Assembly: GCA_949288785.1 (NCBI GenBank)
Contig: CASELQ010000010.1
Location: 1 to 64,000 of the forward strand
Length of the DNA stretch: 64,000 bases
Direction of reading: 5' to 3'
Source of the DNA: an uncultured Eubacteriales bacterium
Lineage (GTDB): Bacteria > Bacillota > Clostridia > Christensenellales > Borkfalkiaceae
Part shown: piece after piece, positions 9,140-17,934 of the stretch
How the letters are laid out: every line of letters starts with the position of its first letter
How positions within the stretch are numbered: position 1 is the stretch's first letter
Position numbers and translations under genes: made by a program
The notes under the pieces: model-generated
What the model was told of the DNA's origin: nothing
Seen by the model: the letters and a program-made list of their open reading frames with translations, nothing else
Database searches by the model: none

Positions 9140-9936
9140 GCTATCGCCTCCTGATCTTCGAGCCTTGCCAAAAGTTTTACGCCGGTTATCTTTTCCAGCG
9201 TGTCCCTGTCGCTTACCGTGTTGTCGGCAAGATACGCTATATATACCGCCCCCGCCGCAAGCAGCAGCCCGGCAAGCAGGGCTATTATCATTATTCTGGA
9301 TGCCGGCATATCTTCCTTTATCGGTATATCCTCTTCACTGTCGACAAGTTCGCGTATCTCGATAGTTACGCCCGGGAAACAATTGCGCACTTCCAAACCG
9401 AAAGCCAGCACGAGAACCCGTAATTTTCTGCGCGCCTCCACGGGGCTTTTATCTTTTAATGAAACAGTAAAAGTATACGTCTGCGAACTTGAAGAATAGC
9501 TTGTGTCTATTGCGGAAGGCGATATATATCGGGGGATATTTTCGGTATCTCCCGCGGCAGACGCCGTTTCGTACTTTATTATATCCGTTTCCGTTCCGCC
9601 GTTCTCTTCCAGTTCCGCCGCACGCACGGCGGCAAGAAACGCATTCAGATCGGTTTCGTCTCCTTTCAAAAACAGGCCGTAATAATAGTTTGCCCTGTCC
9701 ACCGATTTACCCGAATCGCAAAGATCCGCAACGGTACCCATATAAGCGGTCATAACGCTCTGATCGGCAGTTATCGTAGTACCTATCGTAGCGCTGTAAT
9801 CTACCGGTTCGGCGGCGGTATAATACGGATCCCGTATCACTGCCACCGCTCCGCCCACCGCAAGCGCCGCGCACAGCACCGCAAGTATAAGCACAATGTT
9901 CTTCTTCATAAGTAGCAAAACTTTTTTCATGGCCAC
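9136..9936 (-). CDS. Wzz-like polysaccharide co-polymerase/chain-length protein (paralogue 1)
   Basis: A 266-residue protein with the same two-helix layout as its downstream paralogue: helix 1 at residues 11-33 (IVLILAVLCAALAVGGAVAV), an outer domain with TISLKD-like strands, helix 2 about 225-246, and the tail DTLEKITGVKLLARLED. It lacks the N-terminal cytoplasmic extension seen in the paralogue. It starts seven bases after the ABC transporter stop and overlaps the next gene by four bases, so the three genes form an operon. No glycosyltransferase, flippase or polymerase is within the window. Confidence 0.78.
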   Translation of the reverse strand: MAMKKVLLLMKKNIVLILAVLCAALAVGGAVAVIRDPYYTAAEPVDYSATIGTTITADQSVMTAYMGTVADLCDSGKSVDRANYYYGLFLKGDETDLNAFLAAVRAAELEENGGTETDIIKYETASAAGDTENIPRYISPSAIDTSYSSSSQTYTFTVSLKDKSPVEARRKLRVLVLAFGLEVRNCFPGVTIEIRELVDSEEDIPIKEDMPASRIMIIALLAGLLLAAGAVYIAYLADNTVSDRDTLEKITGVKLLARLEDQEAIA

Positions 9937-9943
9937 ATCCTTG

Positions 9944-11635
9944 TCAAAGCGTATATTCGGCTATTCTGCCGCCTTTTATTTTAAGTTCCCTGTCGCATAT
10001 GTCGAGCGCCGCCCGCCTGTGCGAGATGATTATAATGGTCTTATCTTTAAGTTCTTTCAGGTTATTAAGCACTTTCGTTTCGGTAACCGCGTCCAGCGCG
10101 CTGGTAGCCTCGTCCAAAAGCATTACGGGCGCGTCGCACAAGACTGCACGGGCAATAGCCACTCGCTGCACCTGCCCTTCCGAAAGCCCGGCGCCGTTTT
10201 CACCCACGCGGGTTTCCAGGCCTTCGGGCAGTTCGCTTAAAAAATCCGCCACGCAGCTGACTTCCAGCGCCCGCCGTATTTCCTCTTCTCCCGCGCGTTC
10301 GTTTATAAAGGTAACGTTTTTACGCAAAGTGCCGGAAAACAGCATATTGCCCTGCGGCACGTACGAAAAGACCGAACGGGTGCCGACTCCCGCCGGCACT
10401 TTTTCCTCTTCGCACTCGAAACATATTGACCCGCCGTCCGGCTCGTAAACGCCCAAAAGCAGTTTAAATAGCGTGCTTTTGCCTATGCCGGACTGCCCTG
10501 TTACCGCCACGCACTCTCCCTTTTTTATGCTTGCGGAAGCCCCGGAAAAAACCGATTCCCGCCCGTAAGAAAAACTTATCCCGTTAACGCATATACGTCT
10601 TAACGAACGGTAAAACGAAACGGGTTCCGCACGTTTTTCGGCAGGTTCGTCGGTAAGTTCCTCAAGCTCCATAAGCCGCTCGGCGGAAGCCGTCATCGCA
10701 TAATACCGCGGGAACACGGAAGACAGCGATGCAAACGGCACCTGCACGTTGTTTACAAGCTGCAATATTGCGGAAAGATCCCCGTACGTAAGCCCCCACC
10801 CGTTGAAAATGGACAGGCCGCCGTAAATAAGCGCGAACAGGTACCCCGCGCTGAAAATAAAGTTATACGTTGCGGAACCGAGCACGGCGTAATTTTTCCG
10901 TTTCATCTTAACGCGGAAGTTTTCCGCCTGCAAACTGTCCGCCTCCGCCTCTATCCTGTCGTTCACCGAAAAAACTTTTAAGGCGAGCAGATTTTCAAGG
11001 CTCTCCTGCATAAAAGCGCGCACACTGCCCTCCGTTTCCAGAGATTTTTTATGCAGGCTTTTTAGTTTGCCGCGAAGGAGAGCTATGGTTAAAAAAACCG
11101 CAAGCCCCGCCGCCACGAACGCCAGAGCAAATATCCAGTCAAGCACGATAAGCGCCGCTACCGCGCAAAGCAGCCGCACGCCGGAGGACACCACGGAAGG
11201 TATTATCGTGGTAACCCCGTCCGACACCACGGTTACGTCGCTGGTGAGCCTGTTTATCAGTTCGCCGCTGTGATAACCCTTTATTTCACTGTATTTTTTG
11301 TCCAAAATCACGGAAAATATGCGGGAACGGAAGGCTATTTCCAGCCTGCCGCGTATGTGTTCCGAAAGGGCGTTGTTTATTATCCTGAAAGCAAATTGCA
11401 GCACTACAAGCGATATTATGAAGATTATGCCCGCGACAAGTTTATCCCGGTCGCCCTCCACCGCTCCGTTTATAATGGCCCTTACGGCAAACGCAAACGC
11501 CACCGAAAGCACCGAAAAAAAGGCGTTTGAAAAAATAAGGCACACCATCTTGCCGCGCTGACCTTTTGTCATGCGATAAAGCCAGAGCAGCGCCCTGCCG
11601 TTTTTTTCTTTCGCACCCTTTTTCATGTTTAACAT
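9944..11635 (-). CDS. ABC exporter, fused permease and ATPase
   Basis: A 563-residue half-transporter. The first 320 residues form a six-helix type I exporter membrane domain. The ATPase domain has Walker A GQSGIGKST (about residue 375), the signature LSEGQVQRVAIARA, Walker B VMLLDEATSALD and the H-loop IIIISHRRA. It would act as a homodimer in the membrane, exporting a lipid, peptide or glycan precursor. No peptidase C39 domain and no precursor peptide are visible next to it. It is the first gene of an operon with two Wzz-like proteins, which suggests a cell-envelope glycan or lipid-linked substrate, but this is inference. Confidence 0.88.
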   Translation of the reverse strand: MLNMKKGAKEKNGRALLWLYRMTKGQRGKMVCLIFSNAFFSVLSVAFAFAVRAIINGAVEGDRDKLVAGIIFIISLVVLQFAFRIINNALSEHIRGRLEIAFRSRIFSVILDKKYSEIKGYHSGELINRLTSDVTVVSDGVTTIIPSVVSSGVRLLCAVAALIVLDWIFALAFVAAGLAVFLTIALLRGKLKSLHKKSLETEGSVRAFMQESLENLLALKVFSVNDRIEAEADSLQAENFRVKMKRKNYAVLGSATYNFIFSAGYLFALIYGGLSIFNGWGLTYGDLSAILQLVNNVQVPFASLSSVFPRYYAMTASAERLMELEELTDEPAEKRAEPVSFYRSLRRICVNGISFSYGRESVFSGASASIKKGECVAVTGQSGIGKSTLFKLLLGVYEPDGGSICFECEEEKVPAGVGTRSVFSYVPQGNMLFSGTLRKNVTFINERAGEEEIRRALEVSCVADFLSELPEGLETRVGENGAGLSEGQVQRVAIARAVLCDAPVMLLDEATSALDAVTETKVLNNLKELKDKTIIIISHRRAALDICDRELKIKGGRIAEYTL

Positions 11636-11702
11636 TTTATCACAATTATATCCGTAAGTAAAGCGTTATAAATAACCCGCGCAAAAAACGGACATTTGCG
11701 GC

Positions 11703-13520
11703 TTATTTGCCGCCGAGGATTTTTTGCAGTTCTTCCTCCGCGGCGGCGGCGGTAAGCCCGCATTCGCCCAGCTGAAAACTTACGCTCCCGTGCGCTATGA
11801 ACTCATCTTTCACGCCCATTACGTGCAGGCGCGAACCCGGTTTTTCCGCGTAATATTCAGCTACCGCCGCGCCGAATCCGCCCGCCGTTGCGTTTTCTTC
11901 AAGCGTAATTATCTCCCTGCCGCTCACCTCGTCAAGATACTGCCCGCAAAGCGGCTTTATGCAGCGCACGGCAATAACAGCGGCGTCCGCTTCGGGGCAT
12001 GCCTCTGCGGCGGCAAGCGCGGAGTTGAGCATGCGCGGCCCCACGGCAAGCAGCACCGCTCCCTTGCCCGGGCGCACTTCCGCCCACAGCCCTTTTGACA
12101 GCGGTATGGGGCGGCACTCGGCGTGCGCGTCGCTCTTAGGATATCTTATGGCAACGGGCGTGTTAAGAGAGAGCGCGTAATCAAGCATTTCCGCCATCTC
12201 CGCCGCGCACACGGGGGCAAGCAGCGTAATGCCGGGAATGTGCCTTAAATACGACAGGTCGAACACCCCCTGATGGGTCTTTCCGTCCTCCCCCACAAGG
12301 CCCGCCCGGTCTATACAGAACACCACGGGCAGATTTTGCAGGCACACGTCGTGCAAAATCTCGTCATACGCGCGCTGCAAAAAGGTGGAATACACCGCCA
12401 CTATCGGTTTAAGCCCGCCCTTTGCCATGCCCGCCGCAAAGGTTACGGCAAATTCTTCGGCAATGCCCACGTCGAAAAAGTTGGAGGGGTGTTTTTTCTC
12501 CACGGCGGAAAGCCCCGTCCCGTCCTTCATGGCGGCGGTAACCGCCACCACCCTGCCGTCCTTTTCTATGAGCGCATTAACGGCGGCGCCAAGCGCCTCG
12601 GAAAATTCGCCCGCCCCGCACTGCATGTTCTTGCCCACGCCGTGATAGTAGTCCGAACTCTCCTCCGCCTTTTTAAGCCCCTTGCCTTTCGTGGTCTTTA
12701 TGTGCAGAAAAACAGCCTTTTCCCTGCACGCCTCTTTCACGCGGGAAAGTATGGCGGAAAGTTCTTTTATATCGTTCCCGTCGCACAGCCCCACGTATTT
12801 GAAGCCGAATTTTTCGAAATAGTTCTCGCTGTTGAAAATGCGCTTGATGAGCCCGCGTATTTTACGCAGAAATCTTGTGATAAAAGAATTGCCGAATACC
12901 TTTTTGAAGAGCCTTTTGCTCTTTACGTAACCCTTTTTCGTGGTGCTCTTTGAGATAAAACCGTAAAACCCGTTGCGGTTTTTTGAGATGGACATGCCGT
13001 TATCGTTCAATATGACGATATAGTTTTTGGGTTTGGTATCCTTTGACATTATGGCTTCCAGATTAAGCCCGTTTACAAGCGACCCGTCCCCCACCACGTT
13101 TATAACGCAATAGTCCTCGCCCGCCCTGTCCCGCGCGGCGCAAAGCCCCAGCCCCATGGATACCGAAGTACCCGCATGCCCGGTGGTAAACACGTCGAAC
13201 GGGCTCTCGTTCGCGTCCGGAAACCCGGATATGCCCCCCTCCGTTCTCAGCCCCCCGAACGCCTCATACCTGCCGGAAAGCATCTTGTGCGCATAGCACT
13301 GGTGCCCCACGTCGAAGATTAACTTATCCTTGGGGAAATCAAAGGTATGATAGAGCGCCAGCGTGGTCTCCACTATGCCGAGATTTGAAGAAAGATGCCC
13401 GCCGTTGCGGCTGACCACTTCCACCGTTTCCTTACGGATCTCCTCAGCCAGGCTTTTAAGCTGACTTGCGGAAAGGGCTTTAATTTGCGAGGGATCTTTT
13501 AATTGGCTTAACAAACTCAT
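11703..13520 (-). CDS. dxs: 1-deoxy-D-xylulose-5-phosphate synthase
   Basis: Thiamine-diphosphate enzyme that joins pyruvate and glyceraldehyde 3-phosphate, the first step of the MEP isoprenoid pathway. From the ATG at 13520 it has 605 residues, near the family length. Visible marks are GHLSSNLG, VGHQCYAHKMLSGR, the ThDP motif GDGSLVNGLNLEA, EEFAVTFAAG and the pyrimidine-domain stretch GEDGKTHQGVFDLSYLR. An in-frame GTG at 13529 is an alternative start with better spacing to AAAGG. The reading frame stays open to 13598, but that part runs through a hairpin and is not protein-like. It is the only MEP gene in the window. Confidence 0.95.
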   Translation of the reverse strand: MSLLSQLKDPSQIKALSASQLKSLAEEIRKETVEVVSRNGGHLSSNLGIVETTLALYHTFDFPKDKLIFDVGHQCYAHKMLSGRYEAFGGLRTEGGISGFPDANESPFDVFTTGHAGTSVSMGLGLCAARDRAGEDYCVINVVGDGSLVNGLNLEAIMSKDTKPKNYIVILNDNGMSISKNRNGFYGFISKSTTKKGYVKSKRLFKKVFGNSFITRFLRKIRGLIKRIFNSENYFEKFGFKYVGLCDGNDIKELSAILSRVKEACREKAVFLHIKTTKGKGLKKAEESSDYYHGVGKNMQCGAGEFSEALGAAVNALIEKDGRVVAVTAAMKDGTGLSAVEKKHPSNFFDVGIAEEFAVTFAAGMAKGGLKPIVAVYSTFLQRAYDEILHDVCLQNLPVVFCIDRAGLVGEDGKTHQGVFDLSYLRHIPGITLLAPVCAAEMAEMLDYALSLNTPVAIRYPKSDAHAECRPIPLSKGLWAEVRPGKGAVLLAVGPRMLNSALAAAEACPEADAAVIAVRCIKPLCGQYLDEVSGREIITLEENATAGGFGAAVAEYYAEKPGSRLHVMGVKDEFIAHGSVSFQLGECGLTAAAAEEELQKILGGK

Positions 13521-13533
13521 AACAAGCACCGGG

Positions 13534-13560
13534 CCTTTCCCGCGCACTGCGCGGGAAAGG
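13534..13560 (-). promoter_or_regulatory. perfect hairpin in the dxs leader that pairs the ribosome binding site
   Basis: A 12-bp perfect stem (CCTTTCCCGCGC / GCGCGGGAAAGG) with a three-base loop lies just before dxs. On the minus strand its 3' arm ends in GGAAAGG, the only purine-rich ribosome binding site before the start codons at 13529 and 13520. The folded form would hide that site. Read on the plus strand it is followed by CTTTTT and could also act as a terminator. Confidence 0.55.
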
Positions 13561-13713
13561 CTTTTTAATATTTTACTATATAATTTTACGAAAGTCAATA
13601 TTTGTTATGATAAAAAGGGTTTGAAATGCCTTCCGCGCCCGTGCCGGGCACGCCCTGCACGGGCGCGGCGCAAAAATACGCGCTTTCCTCCGCCCATTTA
13701 CCATTTTTCGCGC

Positions 13714-13742
13714 TTGACATTATGCAATCGGAAGAATAAAAT
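13714..13742 (+). promoter_or_regulatory. sigma-A-type promoter of the M29 aminopeptidase gene
   Basis: TTGACA at 13714 and TAAAAT at 13737 with a 17-base spacer, about 95 bases before the start codon at 13838. A GC-rich hairpin (GCGCCCGTGC / GCACGGGCGC) lies upstream near 13645-13680. Confidence 0.65.
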
Positions 13743-13837
13743 AATTACAGGCGGCGCGGTCAAGGGCAATTAAAACCCGAAAAGGCAGCGGCAAAGCCTG
13801 AATACTAAACTTCGCCGCGGGCGAAAAGGCGGTAAAC

Positions 13838-15064
13838 ATGTTCGATAAAGACACTCTCGGCAAATATGCGGAACTCGTGCTCAAAAAAGGGGTAAACATT
13901 CAAAGCGGTCAGGGTCTGGAAATAGCCTGCCCCATCACGGAAGCGTATGTGGCGCACGCCGTTGCCGAAAAGGCGTATTCTCTCGGCGCAAGCATAGTTC
14001 GCGTGCGGTGGGAAGACGAACTGCTTGATAAGATAAATTATATAAACGCTTCCGAAAAGGCGCTTTCGGAAGTGCCGAAGTGGTTTGTTGCGAGCAAGAA
14101 TTATCTTGCGGAAAAAGGTTTTTGTTACATAGCGGTATCCGCGGAGGATCCCGCCGCATTTAAGGACGTGCCCGCCGAAAAGACCGCCGCGGCAGCCGTT
14201 GCCAGGAGCCGCGCGCTTAAAAAGTTTTCGGAAACGGTAATGGCAAACGGCATACGCTGGTGCGTTGCGCCGGCGCCTTCAAAGGCATGGGCAAAGCAGG
14301 TATACGGCGACGGCGAAGACTCCGTTAAAAGACTTACGGCGGACATAGAGAAGGCAATGCGGCTTGACCTTCCCGACCCGCAGGCGGCTTGGGAAAAACA
14401 CGTGCAAAACCTTGAAAGGCGGGCGGAAATTCTTAACGGACATAAATTTGCGCTGCTGCGGTTTGAAAACAAGCTTGGCACCGACCTTACGATAGGGCTT
14501 GCGCGCGACCACGTGTGGCTTTCGGCGCGCGAAAAGGCGGCGGACGACGTGGAGTTTATAGCCAACATGCCCACGGAAGAGGTGTTCACCGCGCCGCACG
14601 CGGGTATTGCGGAAGGTGTGGTAAAATCTTCCATGCCCCTTTCGTACAACGGGCAGATCATAGACGATTTTTACATAAGGTTCAAGAACGGCAGAGTGCG
14701 CGATTTTTACGCCGAAAAGGGAAACGATGCCTTAAAGAACATAATCGGCACGGACGCGGGCACCCGCAGGCTGGGAGAAGCGGCGCTCATAGGCAAAAAT
14801 TCGCCCGTGGCACAGGCGGGAACGCTGTTTTTCAATACGCTGTTCGATGAAAACGCAAGCTGCCACCTGGCTCTCGGCAAGGCCTACCCCACTACCGTGA
14901 AAAACGGCAGGGCGCTTAATTTGAAACAGTTAAAGGCGCTGGGCGCAAACGACTCTTCCGAGCACGTCGATTTCATGATAGGCACGCCCGACTTGAAGGT
15001 AACGGGCATTAAAAACGACGGGAGCGAGATCCCCGTGTTTACCGACGGAGAATGGTGTTTTTAA
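13838..15064 (+). CDS. M29-family aminopeptidase (AmpS/aminopeptidase T type)
   Basis: A 408-residue cytoplasmic metallo-aminopeptidase of the thermophilic M29 family, which removes N-terminal residues using two metal ions. The C-terminal half carries the metal-ligand regions: MPTEEVFTAPH (about residue 247), a central GTDAGTRRLGEAALIG, then ENASCHLALGKAYP and SSEHVDFMIGTPDL. The length is normal for the family. It has its own promoter at 13714. A second, more distant M29 protein is encoded at 47789-48904, so the organism has at least two. Confidence 0.92.
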   Translation: MFDKDTLGKYAELVLKKGVNIQSGQGLEIACPITEAYVAHAVAEKAYSLGASIVRVRWEDELLDKINYINASEKALSEVPKWFVASKNYLAEKGFCYIAVSAEDPAAFKDVPAEKTAAAAVARSRALKKFSETVMANGIRWCVAPAPSKAWAKQVYGDGEDSVKRLTADIEKAMRLDLPDPQAAWEKHVQNLERRAEILNGHKFALLRFENKLGTDLTIGLARDHVWLSAREKAADDVEFIANMPTEEVFTAPHAGIAEGVVKSSMPLSYNGQIIDDFYIRFKNGRVRDFYAEKGNDALKNIIGTDAGTRRLGEAALIGKNSPVAQAGTLFFNTLFDENASCHLALGKAYPTTVKNGRALNLKQLKALGANDSSEHVDFMIGTPDLKVTGIKNDGSEIPVFTDGEWCF

Positions 15065-15067
15065 TTT

Positions 15068-15122
15068 TTTATTAAAAGCTGACCGTTTAATTTAATTTGT
15101 TTATTAAAAGCTGACCGTTTAA
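15068..15122. repeat. short tandem direct repeat
   Basis: A 23-base sequence starting TTTATTAAAAGCTGACC occurs at 15068-15090 and again, without a mismatch, at 15100-15122, a period of 32 bases, immediately after the aminopeptidase stop. It looks like a local duplication. Confidence 0.7.
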
Positions 15123-15142
15123 AGAATATTAAATAATTTATG

Positions 15143-15178
15143 TGTCAGCGCCGCGCTCAAATAAGCGCGGCGCTGACA
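15143..15178. terminator. GC-rich hairpin between convergent genes
   Basis: A perfect 15-bp stem (TGTCAGCGCCGCGCT / AGCGCGGCGCTGACA) with a six-base loop between the convergent aminopeptidase and cardiolipin synthase genes. There is no T tract on either side, so it would be a stem-only terminator or a 3'-end stabiliser. Confidence 0.55.
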
Positions 15179-15199
15179 GTTATACGTTTACCGAAATTT

Positions 15200-16732
15200 T
15201 TACATGAGCGGAGCAAACAGCCTTAAAAGCGCCTGCCATATGCGCTTAAAAAGCCCCGCCTTGCAGCTTTCCGCGGAAATCTTCTGGCTCACGGCGAGCA
15301 CGTTTTCAAAGTCTTCTTTTACGGCGGCGGCTATCTTTTCGTCATAGGCGACGGCGCCGCACTCGAAATGCAGATACAGGCTCCTGAAATCGAGGTTGGT
15401 GGTGCCTATCACCGCAATCTTGTCGTCGGACACAAAGGTCTTGGCGTGTATAAATCCTTCGCTATATTCGTAAATCTCTACCCCCGCGTCTATAAGTTCC
15501 TTATAATATGACCGGGTGGTGGCGTGCACCACCTTTTTATCCGCAATGTGGGGCGTTGCTATCTTAACGTCTACCCCGCTCTTTGCGGCAAGGGTAAGAG
15601 AATTTATCATTTTGTCGTCTAATATGAGATAGGGCGTGGTGATATAAAGATAGTCCCTTGCGGCGCCTATTATGTGCATATATACGTGCGCGCCCACGTT
15701 TTCCGCGTCGGTGGGGCTGTCCATATATGGCTGATAAAAGCCCTCTCCCTTTATGTTGCACGGCTGCACGGCGTAAGGATAATAATACGAATATTCTTCC
15801 TGTTTACCGGAAGCAAACTCCCACATCTGCAAGAACATTGCGGTAAGCTCCCACGCCGTCTTCCCGGTAAGTTTGATGCCTGCGTCCTTCCAGTGCCCGA
15901 AACGGCGGATCTTGTTGATATATTCGTCTGCAATGTTTATGCCGCCCGTGAACGCCACTTTGCCGTCTATCGACGTTATTTTTCTGTGGTCGCGGTTGTT
16001 CTGAATGGAAATAAGATACGGGACGAAAGGGTTGAAAGCCTTGCACTCTATCCCGTAATTTTTATACAGCCCTTTCATTTCGTCGGGCAGACCGAAAAGA
16101 CAGCCTATATCGTCGTACAATATCTTTACTTTCACGCCGTTTTCGGCTTTTTTTATGAGAATTTGCAGCAGCTCTTCCCACATATTGCCTTCGCGAATGA
16201 TGAAATACTCCATAAAAATATATCTTTCAGCCTTTTCGAGCGCTTCTTTCATGGAAGAAAACATCTCTTCGCCTATGGGCAGATATTCCCCCTCCGTTTC
16301 CGAATATACCGGGAAGGACATCTTATCCAAATACCTCATGAGCGGCAAATACCTCGGAACGGCGTTCCCCGCCTCCTCAAGACTGCCCTCTATCAGATCT
16401 CCGTGCAGTTTCATGCGGTCTTCCGTGGCGCGCTCCTTTACCGAGAAACGCTTGCTGGACGCCTGATGATTGAATATCAGGTAAAACAGCACACCGAACA
16501 CCGGGAACAGAATAAGCACGAACAGCCAGGTGAATTTGAAAGCGCTCTCTCCGCGGCGGACTATTAACCTTATCGCCACTATAAAACTCGCTATATTTAT
16601 GAGAAAAACAAAAAGACGCGAAGCCAGCCCCTGCGTGCTTACGACCAGTATAAACGCCGCAAGCTGCAGGAGTATCAGCAGAATAACGAGTATTCTTTTG
16701 TTAAAAATGGCTCTCAGTCTTCTGTTTTTCAT
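15200..16732 (-). CDS. cls: cardiolipin synthase
   Basis: A 510-residue membrane enzyme of the phospholipase D superfamily that condenses two phosphatidylglycerol molecules into cardiolipin. Two hydrophobic helices lie near residues 12-35 and 38-58, with a further one at about 68-88 (FTWLFVLILFPVFGVLFYLI). Both HKD motifs are present: HRKITSID (followed by GKVAFTGGINIADEY) and HAKTFVSD (followed by DKIAVIGTTNLDFRSL). The length and layout match bacterial cardiolipin synthases. It stands alone, followed downstream by a convergent aminopeptidase gene. Confidence 0.93.
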   Translation of the reverse strand: MKNRRLRAIFNKRILVILLILLQLAAFILVVSTQGLASRLFVFLINIASFIVAIRLIVRRGESAFKFTWLFVLILFPVFGVLFYLIFNHQASSKRFSVKERATEDRMKLHGDLIEGSLEEAGNAVPRYLPLMRYLDKMSFPVYSETEGEYLPIGEEMFSSMKEALEKAERYIFMEYFIIREGNMWEELLQILIKKAENGVKVKILYDDIGCLFGLPDEMKGLYKNYGIECKAFNPFVPYLISIQNNRDHRKITSIDGKVAFTGGINIADEYINKIRRFGHWKDAGIKLTGKTAWELTAMFLQMWEFASGKQEEYSYYYPYAVQPCNIKGEGFYQPYMDSPTDAENVGAHVYMHIIGAARDYLYITTPYLILDDKMINSLTLAAKSGVDVKIATPHIADKKVVHATTRSYYKELIDAGVEIYEYSEGFIHAKTFVSDDKIAVIGTTNLDFRSLYLHFECGAVAYDEKIAAAVKEDFENVLAVSQKISAESCKAGLFKRIWQALLRLFAPLM

Positions 16733-16779
16733 TCATTCCTCTCGCTGTGCCCGGGGGCGGCGGAAAAACCGCCCGAACG

Positions 16780-17508
16780 TCAATCGGCAAGCATGGTCTT
16801 TACAAGTTCATAGGCAAACATCCAGTGCATTTTTTCCACGGGATGATTTAAGTAGTTTGCCAAAAGGTCGGTAGTGTCCACCCCGCGGCTTCGCAAAAGC
16901 TGCCAAAGGGCATAACAGTCGCATATCTTCACTCCGCTCTCACGGCAGGACGTGCGGGCGGCTTCCATGTACTTGTCCATAAGCCCGCTCTCCATGCGCC
17001 CGGCAAAGACTTCTGCAAGATCTTTTCTGAAAAAGTCCCCTTTAAGGTGCGGACTTACGGTATAATTCATGGGGTTAGGCGTCATGAAAATAACTTCCGA
17101 TCCCGCCGATTTGATTCTTCCGAATATTTCTTTAAGTCCTTCGGTATATCTGTCTATTGCGCCTTCTCCAAGACCAACGTCGTTAAGCCCTAAACATACC
17201 ACAGTCAAGTCCGGGCGGTATGTAAGCACGTCCCTTTCCAGCCGTGCGCGGGCAGATTCCGTGCCGCCGCCCGATATGCCGGCGTTTATCACCGTTACGG
17301 GCACGGAAGGATATAACGTTGCCAATATGCTCTTAACCTTTTCGCAATACGCCCTTTCGGGGTAGAACTTGGTTTCCACCACGTTGGGGCTTTTTTCGTA
17401 ACACTCGAAACATCCCTGGGTAACGCTGTCCCCCAAAAACGCTATGGCTATGGGGCCGCGGCTGTAAAGATCCTGCTGTTTTTTCCTTATTTCATCGGCT
17501 ATCTTCAT
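16780..17508 (-). CDS. SGNH/GDSL-family hydrolase
   Basis: A 242-residue esterase/lipase-like hydrolase. Block I is IAFLGDSVTQG with the nucleophile serine near residue 28, block II is the glycine in NAGISGGGT, block III is CLGLNDVG, and the catalytic Asp-x-x-His region is represented by ANYLNHPVEK near residue 225. No signal peptide is seen, so it acts in the cytoplasm. The substrate, possibly an acetylated sugar or a phospholipid, is unknown. It is upstream of cls on the same strand with a GC-rich hairpin between them, so the two may not share all transcripts. Confidence 0.85.
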   Translation of the reverse strand: MKIADEIRKKQQDLYSRGPIAIAFLGDSVTQGCFECYEKSPNVVETKFYPERAYCEKVKSILATLYPSVPVTVINAGISGGGTESARARLERDVLTYRPDLTVVCLGLNDVGLGEGAIDRYTEGLKEIFGRIKSAGSEVIFMTPNPMNYTVSPHLKGDFFRKDLAEVFAGRMESGLMDKYMEAARTSCRESGVKICDCYALWQLLRSRGVDTTDLLANYLNHPVEKMHWMFAYELVKTMLAD

Positions 17509-17934
17509 ATCATACCTTCCTTTATTCTCTATTCCGGGTTGATTTGCGGCAAAGACTGCCGCGCCGCCGTGTAAACCTGTAAAGCCGCTATTATATTATG
17601 CGGAACAGGCGGCATATTATTTATGTGCCGCCGAACACATGCGGCGGTGTTCCGGCGCACGGGGCGGCGGAACACCGCCCGATACCCGTTTTTACATAAA
17701 TTAACAAATATTTTATCATAACGCAATATATTTTGCAAGCATAAAATAAAGTTTTACCGCCGAACAAGCAGTATTTCGCCCGTACGTTACCCGTTTTGCG
17801 CCCGCCGCGGAAAAGTTTTGCCCGCCCGTCGGTTATTTTGATAAAAAACAATTGACAAAACCCCCGTCCCGCGTGTTATATTTTAATATATTTATAAAAC
17901 AACTGCACGGTTGTTTAAATTAAAGGAGTGTGTC
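17509..17934. other. intergenic region before glnN
   Basis: No gene seen in 426 bases. A strong inverted repeat (GCGGTGTTCCG / CGGAACACCGC) lies near 17643-17678. A promoter-like TTGACA near 17853 with a TTATAT 18 bases further stands 55-80 bases before glnN. A small hairpin (AAACAAC / GTTGTTT, 17898-17917) sits just before the ribosome binding site AAAGGAG. Confidence 0.45.

Noticed and set aside
8804-9365. Plus-strand frames opposite the Wzz-like genes
   Set aside because: Shadow frames; the minus strand shows the expected two-helix layout and operon spacing.
11938-12120. Small minus-strand frame inside dxs
   Set aside because: It is fully within dxs in another frame and has no start signal.
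12273-12953. A 226-codon open frame on the plus strand
   Set aside because: Antisense to dxs, which has all expected motifs; no start signal.
13520-13598. N-terminal extension of dxs to 13598
   Set aside because: The extra 26 codons run through the leader hairpin, are unlike DXS N-termini and have no ribosome binding site.
15674-16567. A 297-codon open frame on the plus strand
   Set aside because: Antisense to cardiolipin synthase, whose two HKD motifs are intact; no recognisable domain.
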